Origin: Myxococcales bacterium
GTDB lineage: Bacteria > Myxococcota > Polyangia > Nannocystales > Nannocystaceae
Direction: 5' to 3'
Length of the DNA: 64,000 nt
Assembly: GCA_016793465.1 (NCBI GenBank)
Contig: JAEUJW010000057.1
Span: 110,745 to 174,744 of the forward strand
Positions 26,893 through 35,669 of this stretch are shown here, piece by piece (position 1 is the stretch's first letter; each line of letters opens with the position of its first letter). A program made the position numbers and the translations under genes. The notes beneath the pieces were generated by a model, which saw only the letters and a program-made list of their open reading frames with translations, had not been told where the DNA came from and did no database searches.

Positions 26893-29800
26893 CGCACACC
26901 TCCCAGTCCGGGCGGGAGGATATCGACGAAGTCGCCGTCGCCGTCCTGCTCCGTCTTCGGCCTCTCCTCGACGGTTGCCGCCCCGGCCGTCTTGTGATCA
27001 CGAGCGCGTCGCCAGATCGTCAGCACCGTGCGCTCGTCGAGACTCGGACGTCCTGCACGCTCCTCGCGGATGATGTTCTGCACGGCCGCCTGCGCTTCCT
27101 GCAGGTCACGCTCGAAGCGGTCCTCGAGCGCATGGTCGAGTCCGTTGGCGAACCACACCGCCGGGGTCACACCGACGAGGCGGACCCCGAGGACCTGGCC
27201 GCGGTAGCCGATGACGTTGAGTGCTCTGGCGTTCCCCTCCATGAGGTGCACCCCATACCCGCGACGACGCAGCACGCTGGCCTCGGCGCGCAGGGTGGTA
27301 ATCGCATCGAACCGCTGCCCCGCGGCCGCGCCTCGCTCTGCGCGGTCCTTCTTGCTGGCGCCGAACATCGCAAGCGCGTCCATCGACGCGGCGTGCTGGA
27401 GAAACAGGTTATCGATGACCCGCCTGTCCGTCTCTTCGTTCGACAGGGCCCGGCTCGCGTCCTCGTTCTTGGTGTACTCGGCCTGGGCGTGCTCCTGGTC
27501 GCTGGGTCGCATGCGCGGCCTGGCGGGGACCTGAGCCCCGGCGCCGGACGGCTTTGACGTCTTGTTCTTGTCCGCCTCGGCAGCCTCGTCCTCATCGCCG
27601 ACCTCCTTGGCCTTCGAGAGCAGGTCCCAGGGGATCTTGCGACCCCACCACGCAAGCCCGACCTCTTTGAGCGTGGTGAAGCTCTCGCCGCTCTTCGGGG
27701 CGAGCCCCAGGAACCGCTGCCAGCCGGCGAGGGTGGGCGGCAAGATCGTGGCGCCGCGGACTTCCGCGCCCGTAGCGACGGCCAGGCCCTCGTCGTCCAC
27801 CACCGGCACCTTCTCGGGGTAGTAGGAGGCGGCCAGCCCCTCGGTGATCGGCTGCGCGAAGCGGGGCCACCACTTCTCGAGCCAGGCGTCGCTGGCACCG
27901 CGCCACGCCAGGGACTCGAAACGGCTGGAGCGGAGGTCACGGATGGTCCGCTCCAGCGCGTCGCCCGTTCGGGTGTCGTCGTCCTCGGGCCACGCCGGGC
28001 CGCCATCACGGGGGAGTTCGGCGGCGGTGATCGGCGCGCCGCCGAGGAGGCCCGTGTAGGCGATGAGCTGCCATCCCGGCGAGCCGGCCGCGCGCAGGCC
28101 GATGCGCTCGCCCTCGTCGTCCTGGACGATCCGACCGAACTCGAAGTAGTCGAGCTGGCCCGGTGCACCGGGGCGCTGCCTGGCGAGGCGAAGCCCCTCG
28201 TACACCGGCGCTCCGCCGTTGTCGGGGACGATCATCTCGGTCTCCCGCGCGGCGTACATCCAGGGCGCCCAGGGCCAGGCGTCGGCGCTGACCTGCTCGA
28301 GATCCTCGAGGCGCTGGTCGCCCTCGTCGCGTAGCCTGGCCGCCTTCTCCGGATCCGAGCTCGCCCTCGCGTCGCGGAAGCGGCCCGCCGCCTGCCGGAG
28401 TACACGCGCGGCTTCACGGGCGATCCGGGCGCGCGCCTCCTCCGCCTGCCGCTGCTTCTTCTCCTCGAGCAGCCGCTTGGTCTTCTCCTTGTTGCGGGAG
28501 ATCATCAGCAGGATGTCCTCGGGCGTGAGTTGCTGCTGCGCCGCGGGGTTGTTCGTGTCGCGGACCTGCGACTTGATGAGCTCCCCGAGCCAGCCGGCCT
28601 TGCCGTCGATCAGCGAGAAGCGGTAGCCGTCCGTCGAGCCGTCCGCGAAGTAGTAGAAGATCTGGACGGTGCCCAGCGTGTTCCCCTGCCGGACCGCGCG
28701 GCCGTTTCGTTGCTCGAGGTCGGCGGGCGTCCACGGGAGATCGAGGTGGTGGATCGTGCAGGTCCGGACCTGCAGGTCGACGCCCTCGTAGGCGACCGAG
28801 TTGGCGATCACGACGTCGTACTTCGGCGTGATCGCGGTGTCCTGCGCTGCGCCGCAGGTGCCGGGCGGCGGCGGATCCGACGAGAGGCCGTTGAACTCGC
28901 GGGCGATCCGGATCCGATCGGCCGGCGCCGTCTCCTCGGCGTTGAGGATGGCGATCCGCTCGCGGGGGATGCCGTGCTGGACGAGGACCTCGCGCATCCA
29001 CTGGTGCACCGCGGTCGGCTCGCAGAAGATGATGTGGCCGCAGTGCTGGCTCGCGGCGACCCGCTTCGCGCACTCGGTCAGCTTCGGGCTCTCGTAGGTC
29101 GGCCGCGGGAGGCGGACGGTGACTTCGACCTGCTCGCCGTCCTGCCAGACCTTCTTCTTCACGGTGCCGCCCTCGAGCGCCGTCTTGTAGGAGTAGCCGC
29201 GCTCGAGCGCGGCGTGCAGGGCGACCAGCGAGAGGCGCGCCAAGAGGCCCAGGATCACGTAGCTCTCGCCGCCCTCGGGATTCGGGTGCTCGAGGATGTC
29301 CTCGATCCGCGCGACGTACTCGTCGTACTTCGCCTCCTGGTCGTCGTCCATGGTGATCTTGAGCGTCTCGACCACGGGACGCGGCAGCTTGAGGCCGACC
29401 TCGGCGGCGGTGCGAAACTCGCCGTAGGTGAAGATGATCGTCCGCAGGTCATCGAGGCCCATGAACCCGGTGACGGCGCTCTTCTTCGTGACCTCGAACG
29501 TCGAGTCGAGGACCTCGCGGTACTCGATCTTGAGGAAGCGGTCGATGAACTGTTCCGGGTCGCGGATCCCCGCCCGGGTGAACGCGGTCGGGTCGATGTA
29601 CTGGATCAGGTTGTAGAACTCGAGCGGGCTATTCTTTGCTGGCGTCGCCGTCAGGAGCACGATGCCGGCGCCGCCGGTCTGACGGCGGACGGCGGCGGCG
29701 CGGAAGTCGAGTTGCCACGCGCGGTCGCTGCCCTCACCGCCGCCGCCCATGAACTTCGGGACGCCGTCCTCGCGGGCCTGGGGCTTGTGCAGGTTCTTGA

Positions 29801-32800
29801 ACGCGGCCGCCTCGTCGACGACGAGCATGTCGATGCCGATGTCGTCCCACGCGACGCCAGGGTCGTACTCCCAGTCCTTCGGCAGCGCGAGAATCTCCTC
29901 GACCCACGCGTGCACGCCGTGCTCGAGCAGGGCCCGGTCGCGCTCGGACAGCGTCTCCTTCTGCTTCGCGTTCGTGATCTTCTCCTGGAGCGCGCGTCGG
30001 CGCAGCGCGATGGACCGCTCGACGGCCTCGACCTGGCTGACGTACGCGAGGACCGCCTCCTCCTTCATCTTGGTCCGCGCGAGTGCGTCGAAGCTGAGGA
30101 TGACGACGTCGACCTGGCCGGTCTGGAGCAGCGTCCACTTCTTCGCGCGCTCCTCGGGGGTGTCCGTCTCGGAGGTGACGACGCCGCGGCGCACGCCGCG
30201 GGTGATCTGCTTGCGCTTCGAACCGATCACGGCGACGCGGTAGTCCGGCAGCGTGCAGAGGATGTCGTCGTGCCACTTCCAGACGAGCGAGCTGGGGACG
30301 AGGATGACCGGGCGACGGACCCACCCCTCCTGCCGCGCGCGGGCGACGATCGCCAGCGCGGTGTAGGTCTTGCCGACGCCGACGTCGAACGCGATGAGGC
30401 CGCCGCGCTGGGCGAGCACGCGGCGAGCCCCGGCGATCTGGTGGGGCTTGAGCTTCGGCGACTGCGGGCCCCACCGGGCGATCTCCAGGGGCTCGGGCGA
30501 GTAGGACGGGACGATGCGGCCGCGGGCGACGCGGTTGTACGCGTGGACGAGCTGCTCGCGGCGGACCTCGTCGACCCCGACCCACGCCCGGAACGACTCG
30601 TCCCACTTCTTGCCGAGCGCGATGCGCCGCTCGGCGAGGTTCTGCTTCTTCGCGGCCCGCTCCTCGCGGGTCTTCGGTCCGGCCGACCGATCGGACGGCT
30701 CACGCTCGGGTTTAAAAAGCTCGGGGTCGTGGTTGACGTAGCCGAGGAAGGCGAGCGTCTCCGGGGCGATCGGCGGCTGGTCGGGGTCGGTGTAGTCGTG
30801 GCCCTGGAGCTGGACGAAGCCGCCCGCCCGCTCGAGCTTGACGGGTCCATAGCGGCCGTTGATCGTCTCGGAGGCCCACCCCGAGACGAGGTCCAGGGGC
30901 ACGTAGCCGAACCGCGGGCTGACCTCGGTGAGATCCTCGAAGGTCGCCGGCCGGATCGCCTCGAGCAGGCGGCGCACTTGCAGCTTCGCCTGCTCGTCGC
31001 CGGCGGCGGCCCGCGCGGCGGCCCGGTCGTGGCGCGCCCACAGGTCACTGCCGGTCAGGTAGGCGTCCGGCGGGAGCAGCTCGTCCCAGGCGTCACCGTC
31101 GAGGTTCCAGTCCGCCGCGAGAACCGCCGACAGCGCCGCGTCGACGGTGAGGGTGCCGCCTTGCTGTCGGTGGAACGCGAGGAGCTGCGGGACCTTGAGG
31201 AGCCGCTGCTGGCGAAACAGGGCCTCCGCCTGGGCGACGACGTCGCCGGGCTGGCCGGTGAACTTGGGCGCGATCTGCGGGGCCTCGCGCAGCGCCAGCG
31301 TCAACGCGCCGGTCTTCTCGAAGGCGGTCAGCAAGTGCTGGGCTGCGGGCAGCTTGCGACGACCCTCGGCGAGCTCGACGAGCGACCGATCACGCCAGGG
31401 GTTGCCGACGCTCTCGCGGTAGTCGTGGAGCGCCGCGCGGAGCTCGGGCCAGAGCTGGGCCGCACGCTCCGTCTCGTCGGCACCGACGATCGCCAGGTAG
31501 CGGCCGACGCGGCGGCCGAGCTCGAGGGCAGGACGCATGCCCTCGTCGATGTCGCCCGGGATCTCGTCGCTCTCCTGGGTGACGCGCTGGACCGGCCCCG
31601 CGTCGTCCCGGACCGCGATGCTGCCGAGCACGCACGCGGTGCACAGCGGCCGGGGGTCGAGTGGCGGCAGCCCGCGAAAGTCGCCGGTGACGCGGTAGCG
31701 CCAGCTCCGGGCCATGCCCGCCTCGTCGTCGCCCGCGAAGGGACCGTCCTCCTTGCCGAGGACGTGGGACTTCTCGCGGGTGAAGTAGTCGCCATCGACG
31801 ATGAACTGGTCGGCCTCGTCGACCTCGGTCAGCTCGCCGCCGCGGCTGCGCCAGAAGATCATGTCCATCACGACCGAGGCGCCGGGCACGGTCTCCCGGC
31901 CCTTCGAGTCGTGGCTGGGGAGGCGAAACGCCGCGAGGAGGTGATGGCGCAGGAGCAGCTTCTCGCGCAGGCTCCGGCCCTGGTTCCCGCTGAGGAAGCC
32001 GGCCGGGACGAGGAACACGCCGACCCCGCCGGGCACGAGCAGGTCGAGCGCCCGCCGCATGAAGTAGGCGTAGGCGCGCTTCTCCTTGTAGAAGTCGTCC
32101 GGATCCTCGCGGGCCATGACGCCTCGCTCGCCGTAGGGCGGGTTCGAGACGATGAAGTTCAGCGTGCCGCGGTAGCGCGGGCCCTCCTCGCGGACCCACC
32201 GCTCGAAGGACATGTGATAGAGCTCGATGTCCGGCCGAAGTGCGCGAAGGATCGTTGAGCTGACGACGGAATACTCGACCGCTGTCCATTCGATCTTCTT
32301 GACCTGACCGCCGGCCTCGAGCTCGAGGCAAAGCTCCGGGCCGAACGACCGGAGAAGACGGCCGATACCGGCGCTCGGCTCGAGCGCCCGAATGACGCCG
32401 TCGCTGCCCGCGAGCTCGGCGAGCATGGAGCAGATGGCGGCGACGAGCGCCCGCGCGATCATCGTCGGCGTGAAGTACTCGTGGATGAGCCCGAACGTCT
32501 CGGGCACGAGACCCTTGGGGATCTTCTTCTTGACGGCCTCGATCGAGAGGCCGCCCCAGCCGGAGTAGGCGGCGAGCACCGCGAGCTCCTCCGCCGTGAA
32601 CTCGCCGGGCTTCTTGGTCAGCACGAGCTGCATCGCCTTCAGGTTCGCTTCGGTGCGCCAGGGCTTCGCTTGCAGGTCGGGCGGGGTCTCCACAGGCGTT
32701 GCTGCGGGGGTGGCCGACGGGCCGCGCACGCGCACCCAGAGGACGGCGGCGTAGCGCTCGAACCGGGCCTCCGGGATCTCGCGGGTCACTTCGAAGAACG

Positions 32801-33335
32801 CCTGGTAGACCCTGAAGAGGGCCATTCGCAGGCGATCCTCGTCGGCGAAGCCCGGCACGACGGCCACCTCCCGCTCGATCTCGTCGACGACCGCGACGAC
32901 CTGGCCGTCCACGAGGATGGCTGTCGCCGGCTCGCGCAGGAGCAGCGGGACCGCATCGAACCCTGCACGCCGGAGCAAGATCGCCACGGCGCGCGCTTCG
33001 ATGTAGCGCCGAGCGGCGAGGTCGGGGGCGGCCCGCTTGCGGGGCTTCCACTGCATCAGGCGTGCAGTGATCCGCTCCACGACCACGTCATCGGGCTCGG
33101 CGTCCCTCGGCCGCTCGCGCTCGACGAGCTTGCCGTAGGCGGCGAACTCCTCCGCGGCCTTGGGCGGGGTGCCCTGCTTGACCCGCCGGTACATCATCGC
33201 CCGTTCGACGACCGCTGCGAGGGCCGAACGGTTGCGCGTGATGAACCCGTCGATGTACTCGGGCGAGTAACGCGCCGGCAACTTGGCGCGCCAGCGGGGC
33301 AGCAACTTCTCGAGGGCGATGGCAGCGGTCGTCAT
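26889..33335 (-). CDS. DarB-like polyvalent protein: adenine methylase + SNF2 helicase, 2148 residues
   Basis: Residues 1-200 are a domain shared with the product at 34596, and the first 45 also with that at 15563. An N6-adenine methylase follows: AAYSGWGGL near 257, motif I EPSAGIGRLL near 317, catalytic NPPYGERG near 408. The SNF2 helicase has FDVGVGKTYTA (Walker A, near 983), VVDEAAAF (near 1170), LLTATPAKNS (near 1231) and QRNGRAVRQGN (motif VI, near 1545). A long charged C-terminal region follows. Size and plan match phage P1 DarB, which is carried in the particle and protects incoming DNA from type I restriction. The ribosome site is GAGGAC, inside a 24-bp sequence repeated 1.27 kb upstream. 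Confidence 0.9.
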   Translation of the reverse strand: MTTAAIALEKLLPRWRAKLPARYSPEYIDGFITRNRSALAAVVERAMMYRRVKQGTPPKAAEEFAAYGKLVERERPRDAEPDDVVVERITARLMQWKPRKRAAPDLAARRYIEARAVAILLRRAGFDAVPLLLREPATAILVDGQVVAVVDEIEREVAVVPGFADEDRLRMALFRVYQAFFEVTREIPEARFERYAAVLWVRVRGPSATPAATPVETPPDLQAKPWRTEANLKAMQLVLTKKPGEFTAEELAVLAAYSGWGGLSIEAVKKKIPKGLVPETFGLIHEYFTPTMIARALVAAICSMLAELAGSDGVIRALEPSAGIGRLLRSFGPELCLELEAGGQVKKIEWTAVEYSVVSSTILRALRPDIELYHMSFERWVREEGPRYRGTLNFIVSNPPYGERGVMAREDPDDFYKEKRAYAYFMRRALDLLVPGGVGVFLVPAGFLSGNQGRSLREKLLLRHHLLAAFRLPSHDSKGRETVPGASVVMDMIFWRSRGGELTEVDEADQFIVDGDYFTREKSHVLGKEDGPFAGDDEAGMARSWRYRVTGDFRGLPPLDPRPLCTACVLGSIAVRDDAGPVQRVTQESDEIPGDIDEGMRPALELGRRVGRYLAIVGADETERAAQLWPELRAALHDYRESVGNPWRDRSLVELAEGRRKLPAAQHLLTAFEKTGALTLALREAPQIAPKFTGQPGDVVAQAEALFRQQRLLKVPQLLAFHRQQGGTLTVDAALSAVLAADWNLDGDAWDELLPPDAYLTGSDLWARHDRAAARAAAGDEQAKLQVRRLLEAIRPATFEDLTEVSPRFGYVPLDLVSGWASETINGRYGPVKLERAGGFVQLQGHDYTDPDQPPIAPETLAFLGYVNHDPELFKPEREPSDRSAGPKTREERAAKKQNLAERRIALGKKWDESFRAWVGVDEVRREQLVHAYNRVARGRIVPSYSPEPLEIARWGPQSPKLKPHQIAGARRVLAQRGGLIAFDVGVGKTYTALAIVARARQEGWVRRPVILVPSSLVWKWHDDILCTLPDYRVAVIGSKRKQITRGVRRGVVTSETDTPEERAKKWTLLQTGQVDVVILSFDALARTKMKEEAVLAYVSQVEAVERSIALRRRALQEKITNAKQKETLSERDRALLEHGVHAWVEEILALPKDWEYDPGVAWDDIGIDMLVVDEAAAFKNLHKPQAREDGVPKFMGGGGEGSDRAWQLDFRAAAVRRQTGGAGIVLLTATPAKNSPLEFYNLIQYIDPTAFTRAGIRDPEQFIDRFLKIEYREVLDSTFEVTKKSAVTGFMGLDDLRTIIFTYGEFRTAAEVGLKLPRPVVETLKITMDDDQEAKYDEYVARIEDILEHPNPEGGESYVILGLLARLSLVALHAALERGYSYKTALEGGTVKKKVWQDGEQVEVTVRLPRPTYESPKLTECAKRVAASQHCGHIIFCEPTAVHQWMREVLVQHGIPRERIAILNAEETAPADRIRIAREFNGLSSDPPPPGTCGAAQDTAITPKYDVVIANSVAYEGVDLQVRTCTIHHLDLPWTPADLEQRNGRAVRQGNTLGTVQIFYYFADGSTDGYRFSLIDGKAGWLGELIKSQVRDTNNPAAQQQLTPEDILLMISRNKEKTKRLLEEKKQRQAEEARARIAREAARVLRQAAGRFRDARASSDPEKAARLRDEGDQRLEDLEQVSADAWPWAPWMYAARETEMIVPDNGGAPVYEGLRLARQRPGAPGQLDYFEFGRIVQDDEGERIGLRAAGSPGWQLIAYTGLLGGAPITAAELPRDGGPAWPEDDDTRTGDALERTIRDLRSSRFESLAWRGASDAWLEKWWPRFAQPITEGLAASYYPEKVPVVDDEGLAVATGAEVRGATILPPTLAGWQRFLGLAPKSGESFTTLKEVGLAWWGRKIPWDLLSKAKEVGDEDEAAEADKNKTSKPSGAGAQVPARPRMRPSDQEHAQAEYTKNEDASRALSNEETDRRVIDNLFLQHAASMDALAMFGASKKDRAERGAAAGQRFDAITTLRAEASVLRRRGYGVHLMEGNARALNVIGYRGQVLGVRLVGVTPAVWFANGLDHALEDRFERDLQEAQAAVQNIIREERAGRPSLDERTVLTIWRRARDHKTAGAATVEERPKTEQDGDGDFVDILPPGLGGVR

Positions 33336-33358
33336 GTTGTCCTCGGGCGCGGGGTGGC
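33335..33358 (+). repeat. 24-bp direct repeat, copy 1
   Basis: Identical over 24 bp to 34608-34631 (starts tgttgtcctcgggcgc). This copy holds the ribosome site of the 2148-residue gene. The two copies flank the zinc-ribbon/HTH gene. Confidence 0.9.
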
Positions 33359-33375
33359 GGTCATCTCCACGACGT

Positions 33376-34596
33376 TCATCCGCCGACGCTGCTGTTCACC
33401 ACGTGCAGTGGTTGAAGTTCGAAGATGTCCAGTTCGGTGTCGGCGCAGAGTGCCGCCACGAGCCGCTTCACCGTCCACAGGGACGGGTTCGGGTTGGTCT
33501 TGTTTAAAATGGTGCTGAGCTGCGACCGATGAATGTCGGCGCGGAGGGCCAGCGTGGAGACCGTGAGACCCTGCTGATTGCGTAATTCCTTCAGTCGCGC
33601 GATGACAGCTTGCGGCGTCGTCTCAGGTGCGCCGCGCAGGCTGGCGCCGGCGCTCCGGACGAGGTCCAGGTAGAAACGGAGTGAGATACGGCGGTCGTCC
33701 TTCGTGAAGAAGTGATGAGCGATGGTCGCCCGGTCGCGCCCGGTACGCTTCGCCAGTGCCAACTCGTTGATCCCGCTGTCACGCATCCAAGCGGCCAGTC
33801 GTTCGATCAACGTCCGAGAATCCGCGCTTCTCGAACCCGCTCGTGCATGATGGCCTGCCCTGACTGGGGGCGCCGCGTGCTTCTCGGCCCGGTCCGGACC
33901 CGGAGGCTGCACCCCAACCGTCTGCTCCGCGAGCCTTGGGACGGGGACGAGCTTGAGGGGGGGCTTCTCGTCCTGGCCGCCGAGCCTGGCCTGTTCGCCG
34001 TCGATGACTTGCGGGTCTGGGCGGTCCAGGCGCTCTGTCGTAGAGGGCTTGTGAGCGATGGGCGCCCGGTCGCGCCTGGCACGCCTCGCTTGCGCCACCT
34101 CGCTCATCCACGCGCCCAGTTGGTAGAGTGAGACTGGGTTCTGTGCGGCGTGCTTCCCGGCCTGGTCTGGGCCCGGCTGCACCTGCTCCGTCCTCGACGA
34201 CGATCCTCCACCGCCGCGATGCTCCAGCAGTTCGTTCGCCACGGAGGACGGTGTGGAGCCCCCAGGTGATTCGATGACTTGCGGGCGTGCAGTCCGACAG
34301 CTCCGAATCACAAAATCGAACGTAAGGTTGTCGAGCTGAGATTTGAGCACCTGAAGATCGGTCAGATCCGACTCCGCATGCCACCTCGGCCGTGAGGGCT
34401 CGACGACCTCAAGAAGATGTGCCACAGCCTGCCGCACCCCCACCATCGCACTGGAACGCCTGAGCGCGAGCTCCAATTGCGTTGAGGCGGATCGTACGCA
34501 GTGCTCGCACAGGACGCCCTGGATCGTGCGAACAAGGATCATGCCCGGGTACGCCCGGGTCCCGCAGGCGCTGCATACATTCGTTTCAGTCGACAT
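33376..34596 (-). CDS. Zinc-ribbon protein with repeated XRE-like helix-turn-helix domains
   Basis: About 406 residues, starting at a TAATG overlap with the previous stop. The N-terminus has paired cysteines (CSACGTRAYPG and CEHC), a zinc ribbon. The C-terminus has two XRE-like helix-turn-helix units (LAAWMRDSGINELALAKRTG with ATIAHHF, and LRNQQGLTVSTLALRADIHR). A degenerate third copy lies around residue 185 (GAWMSEVAQARRARRDRAPIA). It is likely a regulator of the element. The gene sits between 24-bp direct repeats, as if inserted as a unit between its neighbours. Confidence 0.78.
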   Translation of the reverse strand: MSTETNVCSACGTRAYPGMILVRTIQGVLCEHCVRSASTQLELALRRSSAMVGVRQAVAHLLEVVEPSRPRWHAESDLTDLQVLKSQLDNLTFDFVIRSCRTARPQVIESPGGSTPSSVANELLEHRGGGGSSSRTEQVQPGPDQAGKHAAQNPVSLYQLGAWMSEVAQARRARRDRAPIAHKPSTTERLDRPDPQVIDGEQARLGGQDEKPPLKLVPVPRLAEQTVGVQPPGPDRAEKHAAPPVRAGHHARAGSRSADSRTLIERLAAWMRDSGINELALAKRTGRDRATIAHHFFTKDDRRISLRFYLDLVRSAGASLRGAPETTPQAVIARLKELRNQQGLTVSTLALRADIHRSQLSTILNKTNPNPSLWTVKRLVAALCADTELDIFELQPLHVVNSSVGG

Positions 34597-35300
34597 TAAT
34601 TTCTCCTTGTTGTCCTCGGGCGCGGGGTGGCAACGCCGGGTGGCGGGGGCAGCCTTGCGAGGCCCCACACGGCCCCGGCGAACTGCAGGAGCCCGTCCAT
34701 GGTGGACCTGTCCTGCTCGGCCTCTTGGTCCAGGTAGGCGGCACGGATCGATGCCTTCTTGAAATCCATCCACAGGTGCGCCAGCGCGTCGGACCGCAGC
34801 GGATGCAGCACGACCTTGCCGCGCGTATCGCGGACCGCGACGACAGCTCCTGCCTCCGTCACCGCGAGCACCGGGGTGCGGAGCATCAGCGGCACCGCGT
34901 CCCAGCCGGCGTACCACAGCAGGATCGCCTCGGTGCGCGCGGTGACGTAGGGCTCGCCGAACCGGGCGAGGACATCGGCCTCGGACTCGCCGCGGGCCAT
35001 CAGCTCATAGAACCGCCGCCGGAGCTGGCGAAGGACCGCATCATCCGACCTCGAGCTGAGGATCTGTTCGTGCGCGACGACAGGGTCATAGGCGGCGAAC
35101 TCGATGACGGTGTCCGGCAGTTCGCCCCGCCTGGCACGCAGGGCCGCGAGCGCTCGCTGGGTGAGCACCTCGAGGACGCCGCGGTTGAGGCGCAGGAATC
35201 GCTCGGCGAACGGGGCGAGCCGGGTCGAGAGCGCGGCCCGCCACTGCGGGAGGAAGCCCTCGAGAAATTCGACCGCCGTCATGTCGTAGACCCTCGTCAC
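34596..35300 (-). CDS. Stand-alone copy of the polyvalent-protein N-terminal domain
   Basis: About 234 residues from a GTG overlapping the upstream stop (GTGA). An ATG at 35282 is the alternative. It aligns along most of its length with residues 1-200 of the 2148-residue protein: FLPQWRAALSTR against LLPRWRAKLPAR, VIEFAAY against AEEFAAY, and ARTEAILLWYAGWDAVPLML against ARAVAILLRRAGFDAVPLLL. The domain has no recognised family. Its reuse suggests a targeting, packaging or partner-binding role. Confidence 0.75.
   Translation of the reverse strand: MTRVYDMTAVEFLEGFLPQWRAALSTRLAPFAERFLRLNRGVLEVLTQRALAALRARRGELPDTVIEFAAYDPVVAHEQILSSRSDDAVLRQLRRRFYELMARGESEADVLARFGEPYVTARTEAILLWYAGWDAVPLMLRTPVLAVTEAGAVVAVRDTRGKVVLHPLRSDALAHLWMDFKKASIRAAYLDQEAEQDRSTMDGLLQFAGAVWGLARLPPPPGVATPRPRTTRRN
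34608..34631 (+). repeat. 24-bp direct repeat, copy 2
   Basis: Identical over 24 bp to 33335-33358. It overlaps the last codons of the gene at 34596 and lies just upstream (minus strand) of the zinc-ribbon/HTH gene start. Confidence 0.9.
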
Positions 35301-35668
35301 GCATGCCCTCCGTGCTTGGCGCGGCATGGGCCGCACGCGCAGGCGTGGCCGCAGGCGGACGCCGGCAGGCCGGGCCAGGTCTCGAACCTGCCCGCGGGTT
35401 TGACGAGCCCTTGCTGGGCCCAAGCGGTGCACCGCTCCCGCAAGCGCACGTCGCCCTCCGCGACGAGCGTGTAGAGGGTGCCGCGTTGGCCAGGCAGCGT
35501 CGGCCGGTCCGGGGCCGCGGCGCACACCACAGCGCCATCGTCGGCGAGCACGCGCCACCCGCCGGGATGCTCCACGACCCGGTGACTGCCGGCGAGGTTG
35601 AGCACCGCCTGGCTGTCGACGTAGAGCCGGCTACACACGCAGTAGAGGTTGCCTGGCCGCAGGGACAT
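35297..35668 (-). CDS. Small Cys/His-rich protein
   Basis: About 123 residues. An N-terminal CVCSRLYV and a C-terminal cluster (CGHACACGPCRAKHGGH) suggest a zinc-binding fold. The middle is strand-like (WRVLADDGAVVCAAA, LYTLVAEGDVRL). It overlaps the next gene (GTGA) and follows the previous one by 1 bp. No family was recognised. Confidence 0.65.
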   Translation of the reverse strand: MSLRPGNLYCVCSRLYVDSQAVLNLAGSHRVVEHPGGWRVLADDGAVVCAAAPDRPTLPGQRGTLYTLVAEGDVRLRERCTAWAQQGLVKPAGRFETWPGLPASACGHACACGPCRAKHGGHA

Positions 35669-35669
35669 G

